Source of the DNA: an uncultured Dysosmobacter sp.
Lineage (GTDB): Bacteria > Bacillota > Clostridia > Oscillospirales > Oscillospiraceae
Direction: 5' to 3'
DNA length: 64,000 bases
Assembly (NCBI GenBank): GCA_947625655.1
Contig: CANQPD010000016.1
Span: forward strand, 1-64,000
Shown here piece after piece: positions 44,725 through 53,413 of the stretch. Position 1 is the first letter of the stretch; each line of letters starts with the position of its first letter. The position numbers and the translations under genes were made by a program. The notes below the pieces were generated by a model. The model saw only the letters and a list, made by a program, of their open reading frames with translations. It had not been told where the DNA came from and did no database searches.

Positions 44725-46418
44725 TGCGCGATCAGGAATTGGAACAGCGCCTGCGGACCGCGATGGAACATGCCGCGCCAGACCCGCTGGAGCGCATCCT
44801 TGCCTCCTGCGGCACGCAGAAAGGAACTGTGATCCCCATGACCAACAACAAGAAAAAACGCTGGCCCGCCCTGGCGGCGGCCGCCGTTCTGGCGGTGCTG
44901 CTGTGCGGCGGCTTCGGCCTCCACGGCTGGCAGACCGCCCACGCCGTGGCCTCCGTGGTGTCCCTGGACGTAAATCCCAGCATCCAGCTGCAGGTGAATC
45001 AGAAGGAGCGGGTTCTCTCCGCCCAGGCGCTGAACGAAGACGCCCAGGTGATCCTGGAGGGCATGGACCTGCGGGACGCCCAGCTGAACGTGGCGGTGAA
45101 CGCCATCGTCGGCTCCCTGCTGCAGCACGGCTATCTGGACCGCCTGTCCTCCGCCATCCTGATCTCCGTGGAGGACAGCGACACCCAGCGGGCCGCCCGC
45201 CTGGAGACCGCCCTGACGGCGGAGGTGGACGCCGCCCTGCAGAACGCCTCCGCCGGGGCCGCCGTTCTCAGCCAGGTGGTGACCTATGACGCGGGGCTGG
45301 AGCCCCAGGCCCAGGCCAACAGCATCTCCGTGGGCAAGGCGGCCCTGATTCGGCGGGTGCAGGAGCTGAACGGGCAGCTGCCCTTTGCGGATCTGGCAGC
45401 CCTCTCCGTGGAGGAGCTGCAGCAGCTGTGGGAGACCGGCGCGCCGGCCCTGCCCATCGGCAGGGACGACGCCGCCTATGCCGCCCAGGAATACGCCGGG
45501 CTGCTGGCGGTGGACGCCGTCACCTGGGACGTGGACCCGGAGCTGGACGAGTATCCCGCCCATTATGAAGTGGAGCTGAAAACCGTCTTCGGCGAGTTCG
45601 ACTACGATGTGGACGCCTACAGCGGCAAAGTGCTGAAAGGCCCCGCCGATGTGCTGGCAGGCCCTGCCGCCGGCAGCGCCGCCGCGGCCCAGCCCGGCGC
45701 ATCCGCCTCCGCCATCACGGAGGCCAAGGCCCGCTCCATCGCCCTGGCCCACGCCGGCATCCAGGAGTCCGACGCCCTGGGCCTGCGGGTCAAGCAGGAC
45801 CGGGAGGACGGCCGGCTGGTCTACGACGTGGAATTCCGGGCGGACGGCATTGAGTACGAGTACGAGCTGCTGGCCGCCGACGGCACCATCCTGAAGGCTG
45901 AGCGGGACAGAGGGGATGTCTGGATCGCCTCCGGCGGCAGCGCCAACACCGGCGCCGCCCAGACCGCCTCCTATATCGGCGAGGACGCCGCGAAGCAGGC
46001 CGCGCTGGCCCACGCCGGCGTCAAGGCGGGCGACACGGCCTATCTCCACTGCTGGATGGAGTATGACGACGGACGGCCGGAGTATTACGAGGTGGAATTC
46101 CAGGCGGGAAACACCCAGTATGAATACGAGATCGGCCTGTACGACGGCAGCGTCCTGAAAAGCGGGACGGACGTCCTCAACACCGGGGCCGTCCAGACGG
46201 CAGGCGGCTATATCGGCGCGGAGGCCGCCAAGAGCGCCGCCCTCCGCCACGCAGGCGTTGCCGCCGCCGACGCGGTCAAGCTGAAATGCGAGCTGGACGA
46301 GGACGACGGCGTGTGGCTGTACGAAGTGGAATTCAAAGTGGGCCAGACGGAGTATGAGTACGAGATCGACGCCGTCACCGGCGCCGTGCTGAAAGCGGAA
46401 CAGGACATCGACGATTGA
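44724..46418 (+). CDS. RsgI-like anti-sigma factor with three PepSY domains
   Basis: The 564-residue protein has a cytoplasmic N-terminus (1-45), one membrane segment (ALAAAAVLAVLLCGGFGL), an RsgI-type domain just outside (VVSLDVNPSIQLQVNQKERV, ~75-150), an Ala-rich linker and repeated PepSY modules, each with a VEF-x-YEYE-type core (three clear copies, ~350-564, plus a related one at ~270). RsgI proteins hold their sigma factor at the membrane and sense surface signals. Some clostridial RsgI proteins carry carbohydrate-binding modules; here PepSY modules take that place. A duplicated terminator follows. Confidence 0.85.
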   Translation: MRDQELEQRLRTAMEHAAPDPLERILASCGTQKGTVIPMTNNKKKRWPALAAAAVLAVLLCGGFGLHGWQTAHAVASVVSLDVNPSIQLQVNQKERVLSAQALNEDAQVILEGMDLRDAQLNVAVNAIVGSLLQHGYLDRLSSAILISVEDSDTQRAARLETALTAEVDAALQNASAGAAVLSQVVTYDAGLEPQAQANSISVGKAALIRRVQELNGQLPFADLAALSVEELQQLWETGAPALPIGRDDAAYAAQEYAGLLAVDAVTWDVDPELDEYPAHYEVELKTVFGEFDYDVDAYSGKVLKGPADVLAGPAAGSAAAAQPGASASAITEAKARSIALAHAGIQESDALGLRVKQDREDGRLVYDVEFRADGIEYEYELLAADGTILKAERDRGDVWIASGGSANTGAAQTASYIGEDAAKQAALAHAGVKAGDTAYLHCWMEYDDGRPEYYEVEFQAGNTQYEYEIGLYDGSVLKSGTDVLNTGAVQTAGGYIGAEAAKSAALRHAGVAAADAVKLKCELDEDDGVWLYEVEFKVGQTEYEYEIDAVTGAVLKAEQDIDD

Positions 46419-46424
46419 TGAAAT

Positions 46425-46706
46425 AAGGCCAGCGGCCCCCGGGCCGCTGGCCTTCAGGCTGCCGAAAGGCCTGATTGACTGGAGAAAAGGCGGCAAAAAA
46501 CAGGGGGAGTACGAGGGGGCGAGAACCCCCTCGTGTTGGATCAAATGCCTGCGGCGGGCTGCGTTAACAGCCCGCCGCGCCGCGAAGCGGCTGATTTTCA
46601 GACTGCGGAGCGGCCTGAAAATTGAGGCATTGAAAAGCCTGTCCCCAAAGTCCTTTTCGGACTTTGGGGACAGGCCAAGGCCAGCGGCCCCCGGGCCGCT
46701 GGCCTT
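46425..46706 (-). repeat. Structured repeat family, complete inverted copy D, flanked by a 30-bp terminator duplication
   Basis: The body is 46455-46676 (222 bp) in reverse orientation. On the minus strand it shows hairpin 1 (TGTCCCCAAAG arm), closing stem AATGCCT (46631-46625) with AGGCATT (46550-46544), an ATTTTCAG/CTGAAAAT hairpin and the GAGGGGG hairpin. Identical 30-bp terminator hairpins lie at 46425-46454 and 46677-46706; AAAT before the left and ATTT after the right one suggest a single original terminator. It separates two convergent genes. Confidence 0.85.
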
Positions 46707-46709
46707 ATT

Positions 46710-47609
46710 TTACGCTTCACGTTCCGGCATTTCTCCGGGACGGTTCTCCTCCCGGGCCTGCTTCAGATAATCCGTCTCCTCCGTCTTCTTGCTGGGCACA
46801 AAGCCCAGGGCCGCCATCTTTTTCTTGCCCTTGCTGCGGGCGTAGAAGAAGCCGGCCACGGAGAACACCACCGCGCCGATGAAGTTCACGAACAGGTCTT
46901 TCATGGTATCGATGAGCCCGATATCCAGATATCCGCCCAGGCCCAGGCCCTCGCCGTTGATCACCACATCCTGAATGTTGGGGATCGCCACCACCTTGTT
47001 GGAGTTGGTGGTATCCAGCGCCACCGTGTAAATGGCGTGGATGACAGTGTCCTTCTGCATGTCCGTGTGGAAGAACATGTCCATGCCGAATTCAAAGAAC
47101 TCCCACAGCACGCCGATGGTCATGGAGAAGCAGAAAGCCACCAGCGCCAGGAAAAAGGGGGACAGGTCGAAGGTCAGCCGCTCGTCGTCGTTCAGCAGCA
47201 AAACCAGGGAGAAGCCCACCGCGGCGGCCAGAAAGCCGTTGAGGGTGTGGAGCATGGTATCCCAGTTGGGCACCACCACATAAAAGGCGTTGACCTCTCC
47301 CAAAATCTCCGCCGCGAAGATAAAGCACAAAATGGTGATCTCCAGAGGCGGCGGAAGCTCGATGCGCAGCTTCACCTGGATCCAGCTGGGGACATACAGC
47401 AGCAGGATGGTCAGCACACAGAAGAAGGCGCCCTCAAAGTTCATCAGCATGATCTGGCGCACGAGCGTCACGATTACCAGTATCCGCAGGATATAGAACA
47501 CGATGAAAGAGCTCCTGTGCTCCCGCAGCTCCTTTTCCATGGCCTGGCGGAAGTTCTTTTTCTCCCGCTGCTTGACCTGTCTCCGTTCGGCTTTCGTTGT
47601 CTTCTTCAA
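46710..47609 (-). CDS. Multi-pass membrane protein of unknown function
   Basis: The 299-residue protein has a basic N-terminus, about seven membrane segments and conserved-looking polar motifs within them: NWDTMLHTLNGFLAAAVG (~120) and MTIGVLWEFFEFGMDMFF (~165). These recall DUF2238/YjdF-type proteins. The start is TTG with AGGAGG 10 bases upstream. It stands alone; its terminator is the right copy flanking repeat D. Confidence 0.7.
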   Translation of the reverse strand: MKKTTKAERRQVKQREKKNFRQAMEKELREHRSSFIVFYILRILVIVTLVRQIMLMNFEGAFFCVLTILLLYVPSWIQVKLRIELPPPLEITILCFIFAAEILGEVNAFYVVVPNWDTMLHTLNGFLAAAVGFSLVLLLNDDERLTFDLSPFFLALVAFCFSMTIGVLWEFFEFGMDMFFHTDMQKDTVIHAIYTVALDTTNSNKVVAIPNIQDVVINGEGLGLGGYLDIGLIDTMKDLFVNFIGAVVFSVAGFFYARSKGKKKMAALGFVPSKKTEETDYLKQAREENRPGEMPEREA

Positions 47610-47690
47610 AAATATTCTACCTCCTCAGGGGGGGACGGATCCTTTCAGTTCCGGAATATTGGCCATAATATTGTTATGATATCACAAAGC

Positions 47691-47757
47691 GGCCCCGCTG
47701 ACAAGCGGGGCCGTTCAGGCTGTCGAAAAAGTCCAATGGACTTTTTCGACAGCCTGA
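47691..47757. repeat. Terminator followed by hairpin 1 of the structured repeat family (remnant F)
   Basis: A terminator hairpin (47691-47714, CGGCCCCGCT arm, loop GACA) is followed 2 bases later by the family's first hairpin alone: 47717-47735 paired with 47739-47757, loop AAT. The rest of the element is missing. The 47610-47769 gap holds nothing else. Confidence 0.75.
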
Positions 47758-47769
47758 ACAGGGCGGTTT

Positions 47770-47838
47770 TCATGCGCGCTTCTGATCGCAGCAGCACAAC
47801 AGCGCCGCGATCACGCAGAGCCAAAGTGTCAGATCCAT
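47770..47838 (-). CDS. Possible 22-residue hydrophobic peptide
   Basis: ATG 47838 to TGA 47770 encodes a peptide with LWLCVIAALLCCC. GAAGGG lies 4 bases upstream and the DUF3169 gene ends 18 bases before. It could be the last cistron of that operon. Very short, so doubtful. Confidence 0.3.
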   Translation of the reverse strand: MDLTLWLCVIAALLCCCDQKRA

Positions 47839-47856
47839 CTGCCCTTCTCGTCCCCC

Positions 47857-48609
47857 TCAGCTTTTCCGCTTCCCCAGCCGGATGCACTCCAGGATGTAGC
47901 TCGCCTGCAGGATGCCCCACAGCAGCAGGACCACGAAGGACGGCAGTATGCCGATGCCGAAGGAGAAATCCAGGACGATCAGCACTACCCACAGCACCAG
48001 GCAGGCCATGCCCGTGACCCGGTAGGCCCGATAGGACGCCTGGCCGATCTGCGCCCTCTCCGCCTCGTCGCAGCTCTCCAGCCACTTTTTCTGGAAGTGC
48101 ATGTCATAGACGCTGCCCCGCTTCTCCGGGTTCATGCGGCGGGTCAGATCCACCGCCCTCTGCTGGAGGAGGGTGACAGCGGCGGCGATCAGCAGGAACA
48201 CCGCCACGCCGGTCAGCGCGCCGAAGGGGAGCTGGCTGTAGGGAGAGGCGGACAGCAGGAAAAAGTCCAGCACCAGGGCCACGGCGGACAGCAGCAGCAC
48301 CCAATTCAAACGGTCCTCCGCCCGGTCGATGGGCTCCTCCGCGTCGCCGTCCCAGGCGGCGAACAGCCCCTTGGCCCTCCGGTACTGCCAAAGGGCGGCC
48401 AGCAGCAGCGCCAGGCACACTGCCGGGACCAGCCAGGGGATTACCCTGCCGATGAAGGCGTCCGCCGCCTCCGCCACAAAGTCCCCCGCGGAATAGCCCA
48501 TCCAGCCGGTCAGAAAGCCCAGCACGCCGCCGAACACCGCCGACCCCAGCAGGATCAGCAGAAATTTGGGCAGGGCCTTTCGATTGTCCCTCTTCACATC
48601 GTCATGCAT
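47857..48609 (-). CDS. DUF3169-family membrane protein
   Basis: The 250-residue protein has six membrane segments in three pairs and the segment GSVYDMHFQKKWLESCDEAE near residue 165, which is characteristic of DUF3169. This family is regularly encoded behind a small XRE repressor, as here. Function unknown. GGAGG lies 9 bases before ATG 48609, which overlaps the regulator's end by 8 bases. Confidence 0.82.
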   Translation of the reverse strand: MHDDVKRDNRKALPKFLLILLGSAVFGGVLGFLTGWMGYSAGDFVAEAADAFIGRVIPWLVPAVCLALLLAALWQYRRAKGLFAAWDGDAEEPIDRAEDRLNWVLLLSAVALVLDFFLLSASPYSQLPFGALTGVAVFLLIAAAVTLLQQRAVDLTRRMNPEKRGSVYDMHFQKKWLESCDEAERAQIGQASYRAYRVTGMACLVLWVVLIVLDFSFGIGILPSFVVLLLWGILQASYILECIRLGKRKS

Positions 48610-48817
48610 GGTTTTCGTCCTCCTCATAGGAAAAAATATCCTCCACACTTACCTGGCAGATCTTCGCGATCTTCAGCGCCAGCGTCACCGACGGGGAGTA
48701 GTCCCCCCGCTCGATCTGGCTGATGGTCTGGCGGGAGACCCCTGCCAGGGCCCCCATCTCCTGCTGGTTGACGCCAAGCCTGGCCCGGTACTCCTTCAGC
48801 CGGTTATGCAGCGGCAT
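48602..48817 (-). CDS. XRE-family regulator, small
   Basis: The 71-residue protein is essentially one HTH_3 domain (LKEYRARLGVNQQEMGALAG and VSRQTISQIERGDYSPSV). AGGAGG lies 10 bases before ATG 48817. Three related palindromes of the form TTGACAA-N6-TTGTCAA lie in its own promoter (48834-48907), so it most likely represses itself and the coupled DUF3169 gene. Confidence 0.9.
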   Translation of the reverse strand: MPLHNRLKEYRARLGVNQQEMGALAGVSRQTISQIERGDYSPSVTLALKIAKICQVSVEDIFSYEEDENHA

Positions 48818-48833
48818 CTGCCTCACGCCTCCT

Positions 48834-48907
48834 TTGACAACTTTTTAAGTCAAGTTGACAACTATCCTTGTCAATCATAGAATAGCACTGACAAGGATCA
48901 TTGTCAA
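48834..48907 (-). promoter_or_regulatory. Promoter with three tandem operators
   Basis: On the minus strand TTGACA (48907-48902), 17 bases, TATTCT (48884-48879). Three 20-bp palindromes of type TTGACAA-N6-TTGTCAA lie at 48888-48907 (covering the -35 box), 48855-48874 and 48834-48853. Confidence 0.8.
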
Positions 48908-48919
48908 TAGGAAACGCAA

Positions 48920-48949
48920 AAAAGCCTCCGAAAATTTTCGGAGGCTTTT
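48920..48949 (-). terminator. Terminator of the AI-2E permease gene
   Basis: A perfect palindrome with arm AAAAGCCTCCGAAAA, directly after the stop at 48952. Confidence 0.85.
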
Positions 48950-48951
48950 GC

Positions 48952-50127
48952 TCACTGTTTTCGCCGGAAGGGCGGCGGGTCCTCCCGCCACTTGCGGGCG
49001 GGCACCTGCTTTTCCGCCAGCCGCCCCTTCACAAAGTCCCGGAACAGGGCGTACAGCACGGAGCAGAGGGGGATAAAGAACAGCATGCCCGCCACGCCCA
49101 TCAGCTTGCCGCCCAGGGTGACGGCGGCCAGCACCCAGATGGAGGGCAGCCCCACGGAGGAGCCCACCACATGGGGGTAGATCAGGTTCCCCTCGATCTG
49201 CTGGAGGACCAGGAAGAGGACAACGAACATCAGCGCCTTCCAGGGGTCCGTGATGGCGATGAGCAGCGCCCCCACGCCGCAGCCGATAAAGGCCCCCACG
49301 ATGGGGATGAGGGCGGTGAGGGAGATGAGCACGCCCACCAGCAGGGCATAGGGCATCCGGCAGACCGTCATGGCCACCACGAACATCGTGCCCAGGATCA
49401 CCGCCTCCAGGCACTGGCCGGAGAGAAAGCTGGAAAAGGTGCGGTTCGCCAGCCGCAGCACCTCCAGCGCCCGGTCCGCGCCCCGCACGGGCAGCAGGGC
49501 GTACAGCACCTGCCGCCCCTGGCGGGCCAGCTTTTCCTTTTGCAGCAGGATGTAGAAGGAAAACACCAGCCCGATGACGAAGGTGCTGACGCCGCTGACC
49601 ACACCACCGATCAGCCCGCTGCCGGAGGACAGCAGGCTGCCGCCCCAGGACTGGGCCAGGGCAATGGCCTTCTGGGACAGGGTCTTCCAGTCGATGGACA
49701 GGCTGTCCACAATATCCTGGATCTGGGGCAGGTACTGCTCCAGGCCCGTCAGCTGTTCCCGGAGACGGTCAAAGGCCCCGGGGGCCTGGCTGGCAATGGA
49801 CAGTACGGCATCCTTGACGCCGGGGCCGATGACGCAGGAAGCCAGGGTCAGTACGCCCACCAGCACCACCAGGGTCAGCACCAGCGCCAGCGGGCGGCGC
49901 AGGGCGGCGCCCCGCTTTCCGTCCAGGCGCAGATGGCGCTCAATGGCCCGCATGGGCACGTTCAGCACAAAGGCGATAGCCGCCCCCACCAGAAAGGGCG
50001 ACAGGGTGCCCAGCAGCCAGGCCACCGCCGCGGCCACCACGTCCAGGTGCTGCAAAGCGCAGTAGAATGCCGCGCCGCCGCAGACCACCAGCAAAAGGCT
50101 CTTTACCGTCTGTTTATTCCACTCCAT
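48952..50127 (-). CDS. AI-2E-family (PerM-like) membrane transporter
   Basis: The 391-residue protein has about eight membrane segments, a periplasmic-type loop (~105-170), the segment GVVSGVSTFVIGLVFSFYIL (~180) and the C-terminal pair LTALIPIVGAFIGCGVGALL and LPSIWVLAAVTLGGKLMGVAG, as in the AI-2E/PerM family. Members export quorum signals or act in ion antiport; substrate unknown. It is a single-gene unit facing the XRE promoter. Confidence 0.9.
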   Translation of the reverse strand: MEWNKQTVKSLLLVVCGGAAFYCALQHLDVVAAAVAWLLGTLSPFLVGAAIAFVLNVPMRAIERHLRLDGKRGAALRRPLALVLTLVVLVGVLTLASCVIGPGVKDAVLSIASQAPGAFDRLREQLTGLEQYLPQIQDIVDSLSIDWKTLSQKAIALAQSWGGSLLSSGSGLIGGVVSGVSTFVIGLVFSFYILLQKEKLARQGRQVLYALLPVRGADRALEVLRLANRTFSSFLSGQCLEAVILGTMFVVAMTVCRMPYALLVGVLISLTALIPIVGAFIGCGVGALLIAITDPWKALMFVVLFLVLQQIEGNLIYPHVVGSSVGLPSIWVLAAVTLGGKLMGVAGMLFFIPLCSVLYALFRDFVKGRLAEKQVPARKWREDPPPFRRKQ

Positions 50128-50170
50128 AGCTTTCCTTTCCGGCGGCAGCGCCGTCGTTTGCGTCTCTTTC

Positions 50171-50653
50171 TCAGCCCCTGCGGTACAGCTCCGCCGCGTG
50201 GAGGTAGCCCCGGGCGGATTCCCGGTTGCCCTCGATCTCCGCCTCCGTCAGGGGACGGACGACTTTCGCGGGGCTGCCCAGGAGCATGGACCCGGCGGGG
50301 GCGTCCATCTTGCCGGTGACCAGCGCCCCGGCGCCCACGATACAGTCGTCGCCGATGCGTGCGCCGTTCAGCACCACCGCGCCCATGCCGATGAGCACAT
50401 TGTCCCCCACGGTGCAGCCGTGGACGATGGCGTTGTGGCCGATGGTGCAGCCCCGGCCCACCTTCGTCTCCTCGTGCAGCACCGCGCCGTCCTGGATATT
50501 GGTGTCCTCGCCCACCGTGATGGCGCCCTCGTCGCCCCGGAGGACGGCGTTGTACCACACGCTGACGCCCTTTCCCAGGGTCACGTCCCCGGCCACCCGG
50601 GCGCCCTCGCAGATCAAAACCTCTTCGTCGGAAGCTCTCAGCCTGTAAGCCAT
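50171..50653 (-). CDS. Gamma carbonic anhydrase-like hexapeptide-repeat protein
   Basis: The 160-residue protein is a left-handed beta helix of hexapeptide repeats (VWYNAVLRGDEGAITVGEDT, IGHNAIVHGCTVGDN) with the zinc histidines expected of the gamma-CA/YrdA/PaaY group (HEETKV, IGHNAIVHG). Whether it hydrates CO2 or has another role is not settled for this group. AAGGAG lies about 9 bases before the ATG. It follows the M29 aminopeptidase gene after 29 bases, on the same strand. Confidence 0.88.
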   Translation of the reverse strand: MAYRLRASDEEVLICEGARVAGDVTLGKGVSVWYNAVLRGDEGAITVGEDTNIQDGAVLHEETKVGRGCTIGHNAIVHGCTVGDNVLIGMGAVVLNGARIGDDCIVGAGALVTGKMDAPAGSMLLGSPAKVVRPLTEAEIEGNRESARGYLHAAELYRRG

Positions 50654-50682
50654 GTCTTTCTCTCCTTTTCAAGCGGCGCGGG

Positions 50683-51915
50683 TCAGATGCCCGGCGCGAA
50701 ATTGCCGTTCACGAACACGGGGATCTCCCGCCCGTCGTGGGTGGTGCCCACGATGGAGAGGTCCGGCGTGCCCACCATAAAGTCCACATGGGTGATGGAG
50801 TCGTTGAGGCCCCGGGCCTTCAGCTCCTCCTTGCTCATCTGCTGGCCGCCCTTCAGGCAGGGGTACGCCTCGCCGAAGGCGATGTGGCAGGCGGCGTTTT
50901 CGTCGAACAACGTGTTGTAGAACAAAATCTTCTGGTTGGAGATGGGGCTGTCGTAGGGGACCAGGGCCACCTCGCCGAAGAAGCTGGCCCCCTCGTCCAC
51001 GGAGATGGCGGCCCGCAGGGCCTCCTCGCCCTTCTCCGCGCGGGCCTCCACGATTTTGCCGTCCTTCACCACGAAGCGGAACTTGTCGATGATGGTGCCG
51101 TCGTTCACCAGGGGCATAGCGGAGTACACCACGCCGTTGACGCCGGTCTTCAGGGGGGAGGTGAAGATCTCCTCCGTGGGAATGTTGGCGATATACGCCT
51201 GGCCGGACAGGGTCACGTCGTTGCCCGCCTCCCAGATGTGGCCCTCGGGCAGCTCCACCGTCAGGTCGGTGCCCAGGGAGTTGGTGTAGCGCAGGGACTT
51301 GAAGTTCAGGGCGTTGAGCTTCTCCATCCGCTCATGGAGGGTGGCCAGATGGGATTCCCACTTCTCCACGGCCTTCCCGTCGCCGCTGATGCGGACGGCG
51401 GCAAAGATGGCGTCCCACAGCTTCTCCATGGCCTCGTCCTCCCCCGCGCCGGGGAACACGGTTTTGGCCCAGCTGGGGATGGGGATGGAGGCGATGCACC
51501 AGGGGAAGCCGCCGCACATCTGGAGCCGGTCAAAATCCTTCAGTGCCTTGCCGCTGGCCTGCTGGGCCCGAACGATGCGCCCCGAGTCCACGCCCTTGAA
51601 ATTCTCCGGGTCCGAGGCGGAGATGGCCAGATACGCCGCGCCCTCCAGGGCGTAGTCATTGAAGAAGTGCCGCCGCCACAGGGCTACCTCGTCAAAGATC
51701 TCTTCATCGGCGTGGAGGTACTTGATCCGGGCCATGGCGTCGTCGTGCCAGTTCATGACCACCTCCTTGCAGCCGATGGCATAGGCCTCCTCGGCGCACA
51801 TCCGGGCAAACCATGCGCACTCCACCGGGGAGGAGATCACCAGCCGCTGCCCCTTCTGCACATTCAGGCCCACCCGCACCAGCAGGGCGGCATATTCTTT
51901 CAGTTTTTCATCCAT
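50683..51915 (-). CDS. M29-family aminopeptidase
   Basis: The 410-residue metallopeptidase matches thermophilic aminopeptidases of family M29 in length and motifs: GQRLVISSPVECAWFAR (~22), NIPTEEIFTSPLKTGVNGVV (~247), GRI..E residues near EEAL, CHIAFGEAYP (~343), SITHVDFMVGT (~375) and the C-terminal NGNFAPGI. It removes N-terminal residues from peptides with two metal ions. ATG 51915 is preferred; the upstream promoter (51962-51990) excludes the longer frame. Confidence 0.93.
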   Translation of the reverse strand: MDEKLKEYAALLVRVGLNVQKGQRLVISSPVECAWFARMCAEEAYAIGCKEVVMNWHDDAMARIKYLHADEEIFDEVALWRRHFFNDYALEGAAYLAISASDPENFKGVDSGRIVRAQQASGKALKDFDRLQMCGGFPWCIASIPIPSWAKTVFPGAGEDEAMEKLWDAIFAAVRISGDGKAVEKWESHLATLHERMEKLNALNFKSLRYTNSLGTDLTVELPEGHIWEAGNDVTLSGQAYIANIPTEEIFTSPLKTGVNGVVYSAMPLVNDGTIIDKFRFVVKDGKIVEARAEKGEEALRAAISVDEGASFFGEVALVPYDSPISNQKILFYNTLFDENAACHIAFGEAYPCLKGGQQMSKEELKARGLNDSITHVDFMVGTPDLSIVGTTHDGREIPVFVNGNFAPGI

Positions 51916-51961
51916 CAAAATCAAATCATCCTTTCCCAACAGGCTGTTGTTTAATATGTGT

Positions 51962-51990
51962 ATTTTAGAGCATTTTACCGGCATTGTAAA
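51962..51990 (-). promoter_or_regulatory. Promoter of the M29 aminopeptidase gene
   Basis: On the minus strand TTTACA (51990-51985), 17 bases, TAAAAT (51967-51962). Confidence 0.75.
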
Positions 51991-52142
51991 GAAAAGGCCG
52001 TCGGGATTCAAAAAACGTTCACGATTGAAAGGGCCCCGCCGGGGACACCCGGGAAAAATCGTCAAAGATTGTTCACAATGATCTCTGAAGTTATGGTATA
52101 ATGGCGGCACTTTCTGAAAAATGAACAGCAAGGAGGACCTGT

Positions 52143-53270
52143 ATGAAAGCGAAACGGAAACAGGCCGGCACACTGCTGCTGGCAGGGGCGCTGTGCCTGG
52201 CGCTGCTGGGCGGCTGCGCCTCCGGCGGCCAGGCCGAAACCGTGGAGGGCGGCAGTGGGGAGAACACGGAAAACGCGGAGCAGCTCCAGACCATCCTGGC
52301 CACGGACCTGGGGGTCAAAAGCGATATGGAGCTGAATTTCCCCTGCCTGGGCCTGGCGGTGGAGGTCTCCGAGAGCCTGGGGCAGCGGATGGACAGCGGC
52401 GAGATCCTGTGCCAGGGCAGCGAAAGCACCGGCGATGACGGGATCGACTACGCCTTCCTCTGGTGGGACGTGATCCCCGAGGAAAACCGGGGCGCCGCGT
52501 TCACCCTGGACGATGCCGGCCAGGACGCCCTGGAGAAGTGGTTTTTGTCTTTGGAGCGGGTGGGCACCATCGGCGTGTTCCGCACGGAGCTGACCGGCGA
52601 GCTGGACGTGCTGACCGGCGGTTCCGCGCATATGAAGCTGGGGGAGAGCGCGGACGGCGCGTATCAATATTACCTCAGCATCCGGGAGGGGGCGGACGAG
52701 TCCGCGGCGGAAGAGCTGCGCCAGACCGCGCTGAACAATGTCACCATCACGGACATGGCCCCCTTCAGCGGCGGATCGGCCTTTGACGAGCCTCAGGCGG
52801 ACGTCTCCTCCCTGGGCCAGTTCACCACCGAGACCATTGCGGGGGAAACCGTGACCCAGGACATCTTCCAGGGCCGCAAGCTGACCCTGGTCAACCTGTT
52901 CACCACCTGGTGCACCCCCTGCGTCCAGGAGATCCCCGACCTGGAGGCGCTGAGCCAGGCCATGGCGGACCAGGGTGTCCAGGTGGTGGGCGTGGTGCTG
53001 GACGCGGTGGACAGCTCCGGCCGGCGTGACGGGGAGGCCGTGGAAAAAGCCAGGCTCCTGCAGGAGCGCACCGGCGCCGCCTATCCCTTCCTCATTCCCG
53101 ACGAGACCAATTGGAACGGCCGCCTGGCAGGCATCACCTCCGTGCCGGAGACCTTCTTCGTGGATGAGAACGGCAATATCGTGGGCAATACCTACGTGGG
53201 CTCCCGGGACCTGGAGACCTGGACGGAGATCGTGGAGACCGAGCTTGCCGCCCTGGAGGGCGCCGCGTGA
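52143..53270 (+). CDS. Lipoprotein with C-terminal TlpA-like thioredoxin domain
   Basis: The 375-residue protein has a signal peptide with lipobox LLGGC (Cys 25), a middle domain of unknown type (45-215) and a TlpA/ResA-like thioredoxin domain from about 228 with TTWCTPCVQEIPDL (redox pair C-x-x-C) and the cis-Pro segment TSVPETFFVDENGN. It would reduce or exchange disulfides outside the cell. A TATAAT at about 52097 precedes it. Its stop overlaps the start of a CXXC peptide gene, and a ferredoxin-type membrane protein follows, so it may draw electrons from them. Confidence 0.9.
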   Translation: MKAKRKQAGTLLLAGALCLALLGGCASGGQAETVEGGSGENTENAEQLQTILATDLGVKSDMELNFPCLGLAVEVSESLGQRMDSGEILCQGSESTGDDGIDYAFLWWDVIPEENRGAAFTLDDAGQDALEKWFLSLERVGTIGVFRTELTGELDVLTGGSAHMKLGESADGAYQYYLSIREGADESAAEELRQTALNNVTITDMAPFSGGSAFDEPQADVSSLGQFTTETIAGETVTQDIFQGRKLTLVNLFTTWCTPCVQEIPDLEALSQAMADQGVQVVGVVLDAVDSSGRRDGEAVEKARLLQERTGAAYPFLIPDETNWNGRLAGITSVPETFFVDENGNIVGNTYVGSRDLETWTEIVETELAALEGAA

Positions 53271-53413
53271 GGCGGCGGCTCCCCCGCTGGATCGGCGCCG
53301 GCACGGCGGCGCTGGGACTGGCGATGATGGCCTTTGGCATTTACCGGGGCGAAATGGCCGTGGTTTTGGCCAAAGCGGTGAAAATTTGTCTGGAGTGTAT
53401 TGGAATTGGCTAG
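53267..53413 (+). CDS. CD1871A-type CXXC peptide
   Basis: The 48-residue peptide starts at GTG 53267 (overlapping TGA of the lipoprotein gene), has one membrane segment (TAALGLAMMAFGIYRGE) and ends AVKICLECIGIG with a C-x-x-C pair. This ending and the place between a TlpA lipoprotein and a 4Fe-4S membrane protein identify the CD1871A family of clostridial CXXC peptides. It probably passes electrons across the membrane in a redox relay; that role is inferred. Confidence 0.82.
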   Translation: MRRRLPRWIGAGTAALGLAMMAFGIYRGEMAVVLAKAVKICLECIGIG

